Part shown: positions 1-11,932 of the stretch, piece after piece
Numbering within the stretch: position 1 is the first letter of the stretch
How the letters are laid out: each line of letters begins with the position of its first letter
Assembly (NCBI GenBank): GCA_030077755.1
Contig: JAQJZZ010000007.1
Location: forward strand, 1,054,001-1,118,000
Source: Filosporella fistucella
Taxonomy: Eukaryota; Ascomycota; Leotiomycetes; Helotiales
Direction: 5' to 3'
Length of the DNA stretch: 64,000 nt
Position numbers and translations under genes: made by a program
The notes under the pieces: model-generated
Seen by the model: the letters and a program-made list of their open reading frames with translations, nothing else
Database searches by the model: none
Told to the model about the DNA's origin: nothing

Positions 1-1053
1 GCATGATTCGGAAAGACTTCGATCCATATATTGCCGACTTCTTCTACCAAAGGTGTCTCCAAAACCTAATTCCAGAACTTGACAAGGAGGGATCGAACTG
101 TAACGATGACCTCCTTGCGGCAACGGTTATTTTACGCTTACTAGAAGAGCTTAATGTGCCGCTTGCTGGATTAGATCACTGTCACCACTCCCTCGGTACG
201 CGTGCATTTCTGCGTAGTCAGAAAGCTCAGGTTCCCAGTACTGGGTTACATCAAGCCGCTGCCTGGGCCGGAGTTCGGCAGGAGATCTATGCGTCCTTGA
301 GCATGCGGCGGCCACCCGTGGTTAGAGCAACCACGGGCATGCTAGCTTCACTTTCCCCTGATGATGATTGTACATGGGCGAATCGAGCTGTCAACCATTG
401 CTCGGAGGTTCTTGACTTCTGTTTTGCAGACACTAGGGGAACGACGGTTCGTTACGACAGTCTACTGCAAGACAATTTACAGTGGGATAGCAAACGTCCT
501 GAGTCTTATGACCCCGTTTGCTTTGCTAAATCAGAGGACTCTAGGTCAAGTCCACTTTGGGATGTGCGGTTACATGCTGACTGGCATGGTAAATGCCCTT
601 AAATTTGATCTTGAGTTTTATGCTGATGGGCATAGTGATGGGCTGGCAATACATGTCCCTGGCCCGCATTATTCTAATAATTCATGATACACAAACTACT
701 CACATCCGACCTGGTCAACAGAGTTCACAAAATACAATTAATGTAGGTGTTTAGTCTTGATTTTAGTCAACTACTTTACTTATTTCTATGAGGAGCGAGC
801 AATATCTGCCCTAAAAATACTTTGTAGCATTGCAGTATCGAACCCATCCACTCCGGCTGCGATAGTAGTAGCGTGTATGGGAATCAAAATATGTGGTCAT
901 CTAGTGGAGGTAGAGCAAGAGCAACGAGCGTTGATTGATGTCCTCACCCAGTCAGAAAGAGATCATGGCTGGCCGACAAGAGATTTGCAGCTAAGGCTGC
1001 AAGATATTTGGGCTAATAGGAGATCGGGAATGTCAGATAGCTCAACCCCATAA
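1..1053 (+). CDS. Fungal transcription factor, C-terminal part (5' truncated by window)
   Basis: This is the C-terminal regulatory region of a fungal zinc-cluster-type transcription factor (ARCA-like / fungal-specific TF family). Three exons join in phase: about 3-588, 636 to about 722 (or 713), and 767-1053. The first intron (589-635) starts GTAAAT and ends CATAG; splicing it replaces a stop with a reading that contains WQYMSLARIILIIHD, as is usual near the end of this family. The last exon carries the conserved block AAIVVACMGIKICGHLVE followed by WPTRDLQLRLQDIW. The DNA-binding part would lie left of the window, and the ATG at position 5 is internal. The exact donor of intron 2 (714 or 723, both phase-compatible) is uncertain. 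It may regulate the adjoining oxygenase and transporter genes; that is inferred from position only. Confidence 0.7.
315..337. repeat. Perfect 9-bp inverted repeat inside a coding exon
   Basis: CCCGTGGTT and AACCACGGG are separated by 5 bases and flanked at a little distance by GCATGC on both sides. It lies inside the transcription-factor exon and could form a stem-loop in DNA or mRNA. No function is known. Confidence 0.5.
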
Positions 1054-2092
1054 AAGAAATATCAATACCGAGATATCTCCAGAGTCCAAGCTCTATGGCT
1101 TCTATTTGAGATACTGATTTCCTTGATTAGCGGCGTGATGGAGAGGGTTCAATTCTAGAGACTGTGGCGGAGAACCCTAGTAATAATTGCCCCTACTTTG
1201 TGTATAGCTCGTAATAGATTTGTGTAAGCAGGAATGTCATTGTTTCGGGCGTTGTGGCACACTAGCACTCGGGGACATAATTGATAGCTACCACATTACC
1301 ATTCTCGCCACTTCGTTCCTATCACTCTAAATCTCGTTTCCATGGGCTTGGTTTCCGAGAAGTACGAGCTACTGTAAGCTCGTACCGCGTCCCGTCTCTG
1401 TCTCTAGCACATATAAGATCTCTGCAGTCTGCTTGTGGCGCGGGACATTTACCGAGTAGGTAAGTTGATGAAAGGTGGGGTGGATGCGGGGAGATGAGAT
1501 GACTGCAACCCACGACCAAGGAACTCGGGACATCATCGTGTGGAGGTCAAAAAATACAGGCACCACCTTCCCCGACTTCCCCGCCAGAGGTCTCATCTCT
1601 CGACACGGCATGAGCGGTAGGTAAAACTAACATGTCAGAGACGATCATGAAGTATAGATTAAGCTTACCCAGAATCTTTTGCTTCCTAACGGCATTGCGC
1701 CGAATTATTACCTCTTACGGAGAAATATTGCGGCGAAATATCTCCTTTCTGGTCGTTGGTTCCAATGATCTGGGAAGGGTCTTGACAGTTTATACCTGCA
1801 TGACAGGCAAGTTCGATACCAATTTAGAGATACTACTCCGTACCACTATCCCTAGTACCCGCATCCGATTTGAGCGCCAGAGAACCAAAGTAACTTGATA
1901 AGCTCGATCACATGGCGTTCCCTGCAGAATGCATATTTCAATGATGTGGTGAAATCATATCTTACTACCCCTCCAAAAGTTTTATGAAGCACTCGCTCAC
2001 ATATCGAGAACTTCCTCTTCCTCAGAATATTTCAGAAGAATCTCACATACAATTCATAGACATTTCGAACACATCAACTCCTCTTGGACATC
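1054..2092. other. Intergenic, about 1.0 kb
   Basis: No gene is supported here. Short open frames on both strands have no recognisable protein and no fungal splice structure. The only feature seen is the inverted repeat at 1362-1385. The last 100 bp form the promoter and 5' UTR of the following oxygenase. Confidence 0.5.
1362..1385. repeat. Perfect 9-bp inverted repeat with 6-nt loop
   Basis: GTACGAGCT, spacer ACTGTA, AGCTCGTAC. It lies between the truncated transcription factor and the oxygenase, about 0.7 kb before the oxygenase start. It could be a hairpin in a 3' UTR or a dyad protein-binding site. It is an observation only. Confidence 0.5.
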
Positions 2093-3305
2093 ATGCCGTC
2101 ATCTACACTTTCAGAGGCTGAGCTCAGTCTGCAAGAGAAGAAGCTGTACGTCAACGATGGTCAACTACCCCTCGAATCCATGGGTTTGCTTAAACCTACA
2201 ACCCTCGACACACCCATTGAGGAAATCCGACGAAGATACAAGGAAGACGGCTACGTATTTGTGAAAGGCCTCGTTCCACGCGAGGACATTCTCAAAGCAA
2301 GACGCAAGTATTTTGAAATGCTTGGTCCCACAGACGTTCTAAAGCCCGGCACCAAGCCCGTGGAAGGCATCTTCAACACTTCTCAAAATAGTTTAAACTT
2401 CCCTGGAATCGGTGCAGGAGCAGAGAACAGCACTGACGAGAACGGTCACACCACCGGCCCTAATCCTGAAATCGCGAGATTGTTCGGTGATCTTGCTCTG
2501 GCGGCGCATCATGAGGATTGGTATAAGGAGGATCTTTGCAGACACCCTGCTATTCAGGAATTTGCTGCGAAGATGACGGGGTGGGGTGATAAGACTTTGG
2601 GGATTAGGAGGACTCTGTTAAGGAACAATATGCCTGGAAATACGGCTATTGGCGTTCATTACGATCAGATTTTCCTTCGACATGGAGAAGACACGTTTGT
2701 TACGGCGTGGGTCCCGATTGGTGATATCAAAATTGATGGAGGAGGTTTGATTTATTTGGAGAAAGGTATGTTCAATTCTTCAATGCGTAATTATCAGATC
2801 TTTACTAACATGTAACGGCTCAGGCCATACACTCGGTGCGAAAATTGAAGCAGAATTCACACAAAGGGCCAGAGAAGCGGGCTTCACTGACGAAGAAGTC
2901 AAGAATGCGTACAATCAGAACATGATGAATGGAGGACTCCTCTCGCGCGGACCAGCTGGCTTTGCAAAGCAGCATAATAGCCGTTGGCTTCTGACTGCCT
3001 ATGAGGCTGGTGATATTGTGTTCCATAATTCTTATGCGGTATGCTCATCCCATTCAAGCCTTGGCTTTCATATCATAAATTTTGTGTTAGCGAGAGCAGA
3101 ACTGATTTGGAGCTAGATTCATGCGTCTACGATCAATTATGATCCTGAAAATGTTATCAGACTTGGTACGGATCTGCGATATGTGGATTCGAGTCGACCA
3201 TGGGATGAGGTAAAATTACCCAGCTATTCGCCATATTAAAAAGTGAGATTCTGACTATGTACACAGAGATGGTCCAATATTCTTCGTCCAGGGGATGGTC
3301 TATGA
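2093..3305 (+). CDS. Phytanoyl-CoA dioxygenase (PhyH) family oxygenase
   Basis: Predicted Fe(II)/2-oxoglutarate-dependent oxygenase of the PhyH family, 339 aa. Four exons join in phase: 2093-2765, 2824-3038, 3117-3209 and 3267-3305; the introns are GTATG...CAG, GTATGC...TAG and GTAAAA...CAG. The double-stranded beta-helix carries the iron ligands His-x-Asp in GVHYDQIF, and the distal His lies in DIVFHNSYAIHAS. An early segment, YKEDGYVFVKGLV, is typical of the family. The start is the first in-frame ATG (protein begins MPSSTLSEAE). Fungal relatives hydroxylate small molecules in catabolism or secondary metabolism; the substrate cannot be read from the sequence. Downstream on the same strand are a permease and an aldo-keto reductase, which suggests a shared small-molecule pathway. 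Confidence 0.9.
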
Positions 3306-4533
3306 GCTTGCCGGGGATGGATGACTGGGGGTACTATGTTGGAAGAAAGAAAAAGGACATCCCTTTGAATCTAGAGCTCATGAAATCGATGTTATTTTCT
3401 GTAAACTTTTCTTGCTTGTTAGAAAAATGACTCAGATGAAGATTTCTGATAAAACAATTAATATGCTTCCTCCAATTATCAGTTCCATCAGCTAAGCCAA
3501 TGGGTAATAGACACCTGAAAACATTGCAGCTAAATTGTAAGCAACGCGCATATCAAGAGCAAACCACTATCATTCTACTAAAATGAATTGTACTTGCAAC
3601 TCAATCTCAATCGTCTTTGATTAGAATGATTATTAGAAATCAAGACGTAGATATTTTCACACTGATTATTTCGCCTTATCAACACAATGCCGTGAGTGTA
3701 AACCCAGATGCAAGGGCAATTGAGTTTCCCCAACCATGTAAAATCACCGCTAGATACTTGGCCAAGTCTTGGCCCGCTCCCTCTCCATTCCAATAGATCC
3801 ACAATCCAAGTCTACACCCGTCACCCAAAACAGCAAGTTTCCTCCGCGGGGCAAGACTACCCCATTGAGAAATCCCACTTTCCGATGGTATGGAGACCAG
3901 ATGCGCCATTTGAGATCTACTTCATTTTTACTGCCTTCAGATTAGCTGATGCGGGGTATTCCTAATAAATACCAATCCTTTCGCCTCCCAAGCCTCGCTT
4001 AACCCCGAACATAGTTCGGGTCGTTCAGGGGGCAGCGAGGAAGTGACAATCCGGCTCATATTCGGCTTTACAATTCCTCTGCGCATGGCAAGTAATGCCA
4101 GGAGGCAAAATAGCATCCAGGAATTGGGAATGATAGAACCCCAGATTTTCAAGATATTGGTGCATGTGCTCGGATTATGCCATCCCCGGATTCCCCGGTT
4201 CCTGACTCGTAGTTTGAAGACATTAAGTTGCCTATGGTTGTACTAGACGTGGCTCCGATCTACACAGGGAAGCATGGTCTAGAAAGACGGTTTGGAGAAC
4301 TTTTGCGATGGGAATTGTCTTTGTTTCTCGATTGGCAGGGAAGACTTGATTATTCTTCTCATCATATGGATTTACTATAAGTTCCTCACGGTTCTCACTC
4401 TAGATATCGAGGAGAGAAGCAGTTGCGACAATTTTCTATTGCCTCATCCTCTCATCCCTTTTCTGCTCTCTTCAAAAGCAGGACACCATTCAAGCATCTT
4501 AAATATATCCTTGGCTGGCGCTGCCACTGAGAT
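3306..4533. other. Intergenic, about 1.2 kb
   Basis: This stretch contains the 3' UTR of the oxygenase and the promoter of the following permease. No coding gene is supported. The notable element is the dyad at 4004-4020. Confidence 0.5.
4004..4020. promoter_or_regulatory. Candidate zinc-cluster factor site, CCG-N9-CGG dyad
   Basis: Perfect palindrome CCCGAAC-ATA-GTTCGGG, giving everted CCG triplets with 9 bases between them. Zn(2)Cys(6) dimers typically bind paired CGG triplets with a fixed spacing. It lies 513 bp before the permease start codon and about 700 bp after the oxygenase stop. Two transcription-factor genes are nearby (left edge and 8586-10339). Binding is inferred. Confidence 0.4.
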
Positions 4534-6279
4534 ATGTCTCGCTCGCCATCACCCAGGAGGGATTATTCCTCGAAAGCAGCCGAATATCGGACTGAAGATG
4601 TAACCAATGGCATAGAGCTAGTTCAAAGCCTCAACAGTATCGAATGCAGTCCCTGGACCAAGTCCTCATTTCGTCTCTACGGTTGTCTTCTCATCGCCTA
4701 TTTCTGTGGTTGTTTGAATGGATATGACGGATCCTTGATGGGTGGGCTAAATGCGATGTCTTCATACCAGGATTATTTCCACATGTATGTTTCCTCCTCC
4801 ATGGATCACGCTCTATGTTGTTATTCAATAGACTAATCCATCAAATAGGACCAAAGCAGGCTCTACCACAGGGTTCATCTTCGCACTTTACAATATTGGC
4901 TCCATCGCCGCAATTCCATTCACTGGTCCTACCAATGACTACTTAGGCAGACGTATGGGCATGTTCATCGGTGCTATAATCATTATTGCTGGAACTTGTT
5001 TGCAAGCACCTGCGACTAGCCGAAGTATGTTCATGGGAGGTCGCTTCATCCTTGGATTTGGTGTCAGCTTCTGTTCCGTCAGTGCTCCGACATATGTTAG
5101 TGAGATATCCCACCCGAAATGGCGTGGGACGCAAACCGGAGCATATAATTGCATGTGGTTAGTCTTTTCAACAACCTTATATATACTCTGCAAGAAGACT
5201 TGCCTGTGCTTTTTACACCAGAGCTCTGCTGATTCTGTGAAAACAGGTGGGGTGGCGCAATTGTAGCCAGTTGGACTATCTACGGCTGCTCGAAGTTGAC
5301 CTCTGCGTATTCATTCCGTATCCCAATCTGGGGTCAACTCGTATCCTCTGTCATCGTTGCCTCCGGAGCTTGGTTCCTCCCAGAATCACCAAGATGGCTG
5401 ATCGCACGCGGCAAAACTGAGCAAGCCCGAGCTGTTCTGGCACGATACCACGGCGAAGGATCAGCAACACATCCAATTGTCGTCTTGCAGATGAACGAGA
5501 TGCTTCACAGTATCAAGCTGGACGCGTCAGACAATAACTGGTGGGATTATCGAGAGCTGGCCAATACTCACTCGGCGCGACGAAGACTTATCTGTGTTCT
5601 GGGTATGGCGTTCTTTGGACAGCTCAGCGGTAACTCTGTCACTGGCTATTACCTCCCTGTGATGGTTGAACAAGCTGGAATTACGTCCGAGAGTACCCAA
5701 TTACTCATCAACAGTCTAAGCCCTATGTTCTGCTTCATTGCATCACTGCTCGGTGCCAGGATGACAGACAAAATCGGCCGTCGTCCTTTGCTTCTTTACT
5801 CCATCGCTTTTTGCTCTGTATGTTTTGCCATCATAACCGGCACTTCGAAGCTCGGCGAGTCAGGCAACTCAGGCGCTGCAAACACGACAATCGTCTTCAT
5901 TTTCGTCTTCGGTGTGGTGTTCTCCTTTGGCTGGACACCTTTACAATCTATGTATATCGTCGAAACTCTCACCACCTCGACTCGTGCAAAAGGAACTGCT
6001 ATCTCCAACTTGGGATCTGCTGTGGCGAGTACCATCATTCAATACGCATCTGGACCCGCGTTCCAGGATATCGGGTACTATTTTTATCTCTTCTTCGTCG
6101 GTTGGGATATCTTTGAATGGGTGTTCATTTTTCTGTTCTTCCCTGAGACAAAGGAGCGGACTCTCGAGGAGCTGGATGAGGTGTTCGAGGCGAGGAACCC
6201 TGTCGCGAAGAGCTTAGAGAAGCGCGGTGCGAATACGGTTCTCCATGCTATTGGAGCGGACAATCAGGTTGTGGCATAG
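4534..6279 (+). CDS. MFS sugar transporter (hexose/lactose-permease type)
   Basis: Proton-coupled sugar-porter-family major facilitator, 530 aa, expected in the plasma membrane. Exons 4534-4784, 4849-5157 and 5247-6279 join in phase. Twelve hydrophobic segments fit. Family signatures seen are [10 protein letters not shown] in the first helix, NDYLGRRMG after helix 2, [12 protein letters not shown] before the central loop, [10 protein letters not shown] after helix 8 and [16 protein letters not shown] after helix 12. The central loop is long and polar, as in fungal lactose/hexose permease-like transporters. The start [10 protein letters not shown] is the first ATG upstream of the first helix. 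It lies on the same strand as the oxygenase and reductase and could import or export their substrate; substrate identity is unknown. Confidence 0.92.
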
Positions 6280-7319
6280 CATTGGACGGACTGTGAGCAG
6301 ACATCATTTCCATGTTGAATCATCTAGAGTTTAAGGGAGGACCAAATCGTTGTATACTACGTACAGGTAAATATCTGTTTGAAAATCAATGAAGTCGTCA
6401 ATTGATCACTCTGTCACGTTTCGAAGGAGTTTCCACGTGTATTGAATTGGGAATGGAGAGAGTTGGTCTGTGAGGCAGTCTTATTGAAAACCTACTTGAT
6501 AAGAGAGTTCATTGAAGGAAATTAGGTGGAGACTTTAAGGTAGGGTTGGTAGAGTCTTGCAAGTTAATATGGGAGCTGAAAGCTTTCTGCGCATTCTAAA
6601 GTCAGCTAAGGAATATATGATCAGCTGCTCGAGACATCGATAATTGTTTCGATAGAGGCTCGTCGAAGCAGATTGACTTACTACTCATGAAGCTAGCCTA
6701 CAATTCTCTTGTGGTCGAAAGAAGGGAAACAACACACGTGACTGAGCTCACGTCACAGTCACATGATGCAGACTGGATTTGCCCCATTGTTGAAGAGTAC
6801 CTAGATATTTTGGCATACGGGAATAACCTTGACTCCCATTTACCCATCCCTCAATCTCCCAGCCAGTTTGCCACCCAATCCTGCCTCTCAAACCACCCAC
6901 CTCACCTCCAACTCCTCCTCGCAGGATTTTCAGAATCTGGACTAGCGTATTTTTCGACACTATACCCCTTTCAGCAAATCTCACGAGCAATTCAGTACCT
7001 GCATCCTTCGCGTCTTTAACTCCGTGCTAGAAATATATGCTTATATCCTTACCTGTACGATCCTCACCTCTTCTCCAGCTCTGCTGATGACAATTATTGT
7101 CGTCGCTGAGAAATGGGTTTCTCTTCGGACTGGGAAGATGGCCCGACTGAGGTGAGGAACAAGAAGACGATGAGGTCTATAAAGGTTGCTGGATCGCCCA
7201 GCTGGATGGACATTCAAATCGTTCAGAACAATTCACCCACTGCATTCATCTTTCGACTATTATCTCTATCAAACAAATAACTCAAGATTCTCAATATCTT
7301 CCAACTTCTCGTCACCAGA
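6280..7319. other. Intergenic, about 1.0 kb
   Basis: No gene is supported. It includes two CACGTG cores (near 6435 and 6737) and C/T-rich tracts at 6840-6920 that look like promoter sequence. A TATA-like box at 7178-7184 precedes the reductase. Confidence 0.45.
7178..7184 (+). promoter_or_regulatory. TATA-like box of the aldo-keto reductase
   Basis: TATAAAG lies 135 bp before the ATG at 7320, and the leader between them is CT/CA-rich, as is common in inducible fungal promoters. No transcription start evidence is available. Confidence 0.35.
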
Positions 7320-8442
7320 ATGGCATTTCCAGTTCCCGCCAGCCTCCAAAAGAGCATCGACGCTACCAAAGTCTCCTACGTCCAGGTAGGAAAGTCCGGT
7401 CTGCGTGTTTCGGTTCCAATCCTTGGCGGTATGTCAATTGGATCAAAGGCATGGGCTCCATGGGCAATTGAAGAGAAAGAAGCTATCGAGCTACTCAAGG
7501 CAGCATACGACAGAGGTGTCAATACATGGGATACGGCAAACATGTACTCTTGTGGAATCAGTGAGGAGATTTTTGGAAAGGCGATCAAACAGTTAGAGAT
7601 TCCGAGAGAGAAATTGGTGTTATTGACCAAGTGTGCTATTTATACTGGGGAAACTCCCGACATTCATGGCGAAATGTTTGGGGAGCAGATGTCCCAGATG
7701 AAGGATTATGTTAATCAAGGAGGTGAAAACTTTCTTCTCGATGTACAGTTTTGTCATGCGGCTAACATAATTAGGACTGTCCCGTCAAGCGATTTTCAAA
7801 GCTGTCGAAGACTCTCTCCGTCGTCTAGGGACATCCTACATCGATCTCTTCCAAATCCACCGCTATGATGCGAGCACTCCACCCGAAGAGACCATGAAAG
7901 CCCTTCATGACCTTGTCGAAGCCGGCAAGATTCGCTACATTGGGGCAAGCTCCATGTGGGCGACTCAGTTCGCCAGCATGCAATTCATTGCCGAGAAGAA
8001 CGGCTGGACCAAATTTATCAGCATGCAGAATTTGTATAATCTGATGTATCGAGAGGAGGAGCGGGAGATGAATCGATTCTGCAACGATACGGGAGTTGGA
8101 ATCATCCCATGGTCACCACTATTCGGAGGAAAACTGGCTCGTCCACTGGGTCCTTATGATTCGATTCGTGAAAACACTCCAAATCCATTCGCCGCTCCAT
8201 TGTCCGAAGCAGAAAAAGAAATTATCAGAAGGGTTGAGAAGGTGGCTGATGACAAGGGCTGGAAAATGAGCCAAGTTAGCTTGCTGTGGCTTCGGAGCAA
8301 AGGGACTACGCCCATCGTTGGATTCAACAAGATCGAGAGAATTGACGACGCTTGCGATATCCGTGGAAAGTCGCTGACAGAGGAGGAGGTGAAGTTTTTG
8401 GAGGAACCATATGTTCCCAAGAAGATTGTAGGCCACTTTTAA
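7320..8442 (+). CDS. Aldo-keto reductase (aryl-alcohol dehydrogenase-like)
   Basis: NADPH-dependent aldo/keto reductase of the TIM-barrel superfamily, 356 aa, probably cytosolic. Two exons, 7320-7722 and 7775-8442, join in phase across a 52-bp intron. The catalytic tetrad is visible: Asp and Tyr in NTWDTANMYS, Lys in LVLLTKC, and His in DLFQIHRYD. The cofactor region includes IPWSPLFGGKLARP and the late segment PIVGFNKIERIDDA. The family reduces aldehydes and ketones to alcohols; aryl-alcohol dehydrogenases and versiconal-type reductases are close in architecture. It faces the zinc-cluster regulator tail to tail with only 143 bp between stops, and lies downstream of the oxygenase and permease. 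The substrate is unknown. Confidence 0.93.
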
Positions 8443-8585
8443 ATGTACTGCTGCTGAGCTGGGTCGAATCGATAGTCTTTTTCCTATTCAATACAATTAC
8501 GCTTCTCATTTTGGGCCTGGGGGTGTGCGTGATGCCTTCGTAGGTGCCAGATTTGGTTCATATTGAACATGCATAATCTTGCTCC

Positions 8586-10339
8586 TCAGAATCTAAATTC
8601 ACCGCGTTCGACAACTGACTCCAGAACAACGTCGGCTAGGGACTTTGCTACTGTCAGTAGTCTTTGCTTGAGCCAATCTCTTCGTGCCTCCGGCACGTTT
8701 GCAGTGCTGACAGCCACTGTCAGCGGCCAAGCTATCAGTGCACCCATCTTGGGAAATATTTCGTCGTCAGTTCTGAATGTAAATCTTCCCATTCGAATGA
8801 ATCTCATTCTTGTATCGTCTGTCTTGTCTTCTGGGAAATTGAAGAAGAACAATACACCTGCACATAGATCATTGGTGAGCAAGGCAATGGTGCGTTTACA
8901 TCGATCTACTTCTCTGATGGATTCAGCGTCCGAGGATATGTCTGAAGTTCGACTGAAGAAAGTCCGGATCCAAATACTGTTCACGATGATTCGGAGAGCA
9001 CGGTAACGGTTCCAAATCGAAGCATGGGCGTGAGTGCTATAAGAGTGAAGTGGTCCACCATAATTCAGATCGCTCGCCATCAGTCGGGGATATGTAGGAA
9101 ACGGTTCGTTCGAAAACTTCCAAGCTTGGGGCAACATCTCTGACCAGGTTGATAGGGAGTGGTCTAGATTGCGAGCTACCAAAGCGATATCTTCAAGAGA
9201 TTGTCCAACAGGCTGGAAATCTTCGCCTTGCTTCACGTGAAGAGCAGGCAAGCAAGTAGCTCGAAGCTTCGCCACTTTTACCATAAGACAATCAAGCTCC
9301 AGTCCTGGCCCCTCTTCGCCATATTCGCTCCCATTGACAAGATGATCAGGAACTAGGTGGCCTCGGAGAATGCATATTCGTATCTAGTAAACAGTTAAAA
9401 TATGGCCAATTAAGGCAAAATAGATGAATGGCTCACAATTTGTCTTCGTATCACTTGATCCAGGGGAAGTTTCGGTTTGCCGCCATAGTCCCGCCTCAAC
9501 TTCAATAGTGCCACAGCTCCTTCATGATGGCAGAAAGTCTTCCACAACCTCGTACCAACATTATCTGCCCCCAGCCCGCAATTAGAATGAGGCTCTTGTT
9601 GCTGATACCCATACATGGTATTCTGCATAAAGTTAAAAGTGTCTCAGCCTCAAGGAGGGGCTCCAACACACCTCATAGCTACTCATCAGCATGATCGTAA
9701 TCAACAATTGATCAATACTTTCTTCACTTGACAATTGCTTCATATCATGATTAGTCTTTACGATGCTCATCGCGTGTGCCTTTTCAGCTGCATCGATAGC
9801 TTTTGTCAACTTTTTCTGTTTCCCAAAGACTGCATGAGAGATGGCCGAGAAAGCGAGATGGAGACCTGACCCTGGCTTTGCTCGTACCCAGTGGAAGAGA
9901 ACATGAGCGTTGTATTCGTGCCCAATCTCAGGTAGATCGTCCAGTCGAAACATGAAATTCTCTACCCAGTAATAGAAAGCTTGCTCTTGTAGTGGTATTG
10001 ATAATGTCCTTGGCACACTTGACGAATCTGGTTGGCTTAACGGGACTACTGCCATCTCTGCATTCTCCTTTTCTTTCTGGGTCTTTTTGGGAGCTCTTGG
10101 TCGTCGAGGCTTTCCTTGAGCGAACGCATTTTCACTTCGGAAGAGTGACCCTGCTCCATCGGATGGGTGATCAGGTTCCCAGACACATGAACGATTCGCC
10201 TTTGTGCAGCGACCGCAGGTAGGCTGTACAGAGTCGCACTGGGGTAAATCAGCACTACACAATTACGGAAGAGTATGAGAAAGCTGACACCGACACGACG
10301 CTTTTTACACGTCTGGCAGCCGCGACTGGGGAAGACCAT
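8586..10339 (-). CDS. Zn(2)Cys(6) transcription factor
   Basis: Complete fungal binuclear zinc-cluster regulator, 533 aa, nuclear. Four exons join in phase: 10339-10289, 10238-9672, 9622-9437 and 9383-8586. The first intron (10288-10239, GTCAGC to CCCCAG) splits the zinc cluster; after splicing the cysteine spacing is exactly C-x2-C-x6-C-x6-C-x2-C-x6-C (CQTC, then C after KKRRVG, then CGRC). A basic stretch GKPRRPRAPKKTQKEK follows as linker and nuclear signal. The rest matches the fungal-specific TF (C6-finger, DUF3468-like) regulatory region, with blocks such as HEGAVALLKLRRDYG and ASIWNRYRALRIIVNS. The start is the ATG directly before the cysteine motif. It is a likely pathway regulator for the neighbouring reductase, permease or oxygenase, inferred from position. 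Confidence 0.9.
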
Positions 10340-11932
10340 ATCGCAGCAATTTTGTCTGAAGATCAATGCAGATCAGGTGATCACGAATTCGGTGCGCTTA
10401 AAAGCATTTCCATCGTTATGAACGAGGCTCAATACTAGCTGTATTATTTCCTGAACTCTGATATGCCGGAGATGGACTTGCGGTATGTCTCAATAGACAT
10501 TGAACTGTTGGAAATGACTTTGGCAGAAAAGAATATACGTGAAGGATATCGCTGTGGCTGACTAAGATTGGATCGGAGTTACAAAGTTATCCCCGGACTA
10601 CCACAAAGAACCCATGTCAAGTTTGTATTGTGGGAGTATATGGGAAACAGAGTTTGGAAGCCTTCCCATTCGAAGAAAAATTCTAGTTCATATATTCTTC
10701 GTCTTGGCTATGACGTAAACTGCGTATGGGTGAGCATACTGCCGCCTGGTTTCTGTTTGAACTCAAGATGTCAAGTCCCGGAGGAGAAAGTGTTGCTCTG
10801 GGAAAATATGCAAAAGAAGAGAAGTAGGACTCGATAACACCTGTCACCTAATCGATGAGAATTCGATGCAAGATATCATATGAGGAATATGATGTTTGAT
10901 GATTCAGGACTTTTTCAACACTCTACTTGCTCCAGCTGCGTATTAACAAGCGTCTTTCCACCCTACTCTCGTCCATTGGCAGTCAACAAATGAGCTTATC
11001 TGACTTGGTGATGTAGCAACTAAACAGTATACAAATGAAATCAAATCATCTTACATTTTGGTTCTAAATGGTGTAGCGCAAGGCGCGAAACAACGTGGAT
11101 CTTGGGTTCGCTGAGACGAGTTCTTGGGACTTCACGTTTTTGCTTCCTTTTTTTAGCGATACAAAAAACCTATTTTCGGCAAAAGTACATTGCAAGCTCT
11201 GGGAATGAAATATATCTTGAGCATGCCGCTGAGGAGACCCAACATTCGATGGCACTTTGAGGTTGCGAGTGTGGCCCTGTTAGTGACAGGAATAGCACAA
11301 AAAAAAAACGACAAAAGAAAATACCCTCCCCTCCCCCCAAAAATGAGAAAATAGAATTAACGAAATAGCAAAAAGTTCAGCCCGGTGTCGAATGCCTACA
11401 TCTTTTGTCGGAAGTGTTGCGTTAACCCGTGCCCACACTCAACGGAAGGTTTTACAGGATCGCCCAAGCTTTGGATTTAACGAGGTAGAGCGACCCTCAA
11501 CCACTCGACCAGACGGCCTAGTAAGATAATTGAAAGTCCAATGCTTATCTTATGCTATATTGTATCAAGGAGAGCTCAGAACTGTCGAGTGCGGGTGGAA
11601 AGACGCGTGAAGTTGAAGCTACTCTAGCTTACGTAGTAAAAGATTTCTTATTTCGGATAGCAAGTACTCGTGTATGTCCCTTTGAATTCGCACTGATTAT
11701 CTAGATCTCTGCGATGGTCAAGGCAATTATTCTAGACTAGTTTGCCTAAAGAATATGAATTAGTCGAAATATAGTTCTTGATCCAGGATGTCAATGCTAC
11801 GCAGTGTTGACGATGTCTGAAGGTGTGAAGGAGGAAGAGGTTCAGCTGCAAGCTTCATATCATCACATTTATTTCGCTATAATATCCACACGGTGCGACC
11901 GCCTCGTCTCCCAAGCGGCTTCGATATCAGAG
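10340..11932. other. Intergenic, about 1.6 kb
   Basis: This is the longest clearly gene-free stretch in the left region. It begins with the divergent promoter of the zinc-cluster regulator. A poly-A/poly-C run lies near 11297-11345. Short frames (for example 10568-10837) show no recognisable protein. A tRNA-like arm near 11500-11520 on the minus strand was examined and rejected. Confidence 0.45.

Noticed and set aside
8563..9006. 147-codon plus-strand frame
   Set aside because: Antisense to the last exon of the zinc-cluster regulator, whose protein is clearly recognisable.
11400..11525. tRNA-like arm on the minus strand (GTCGAGTGGTTGAGG)
   Set aside because: The D-arm-like sequence has no matching acceptor 3' strand, anticodon stem or T-arm at a proper distance.
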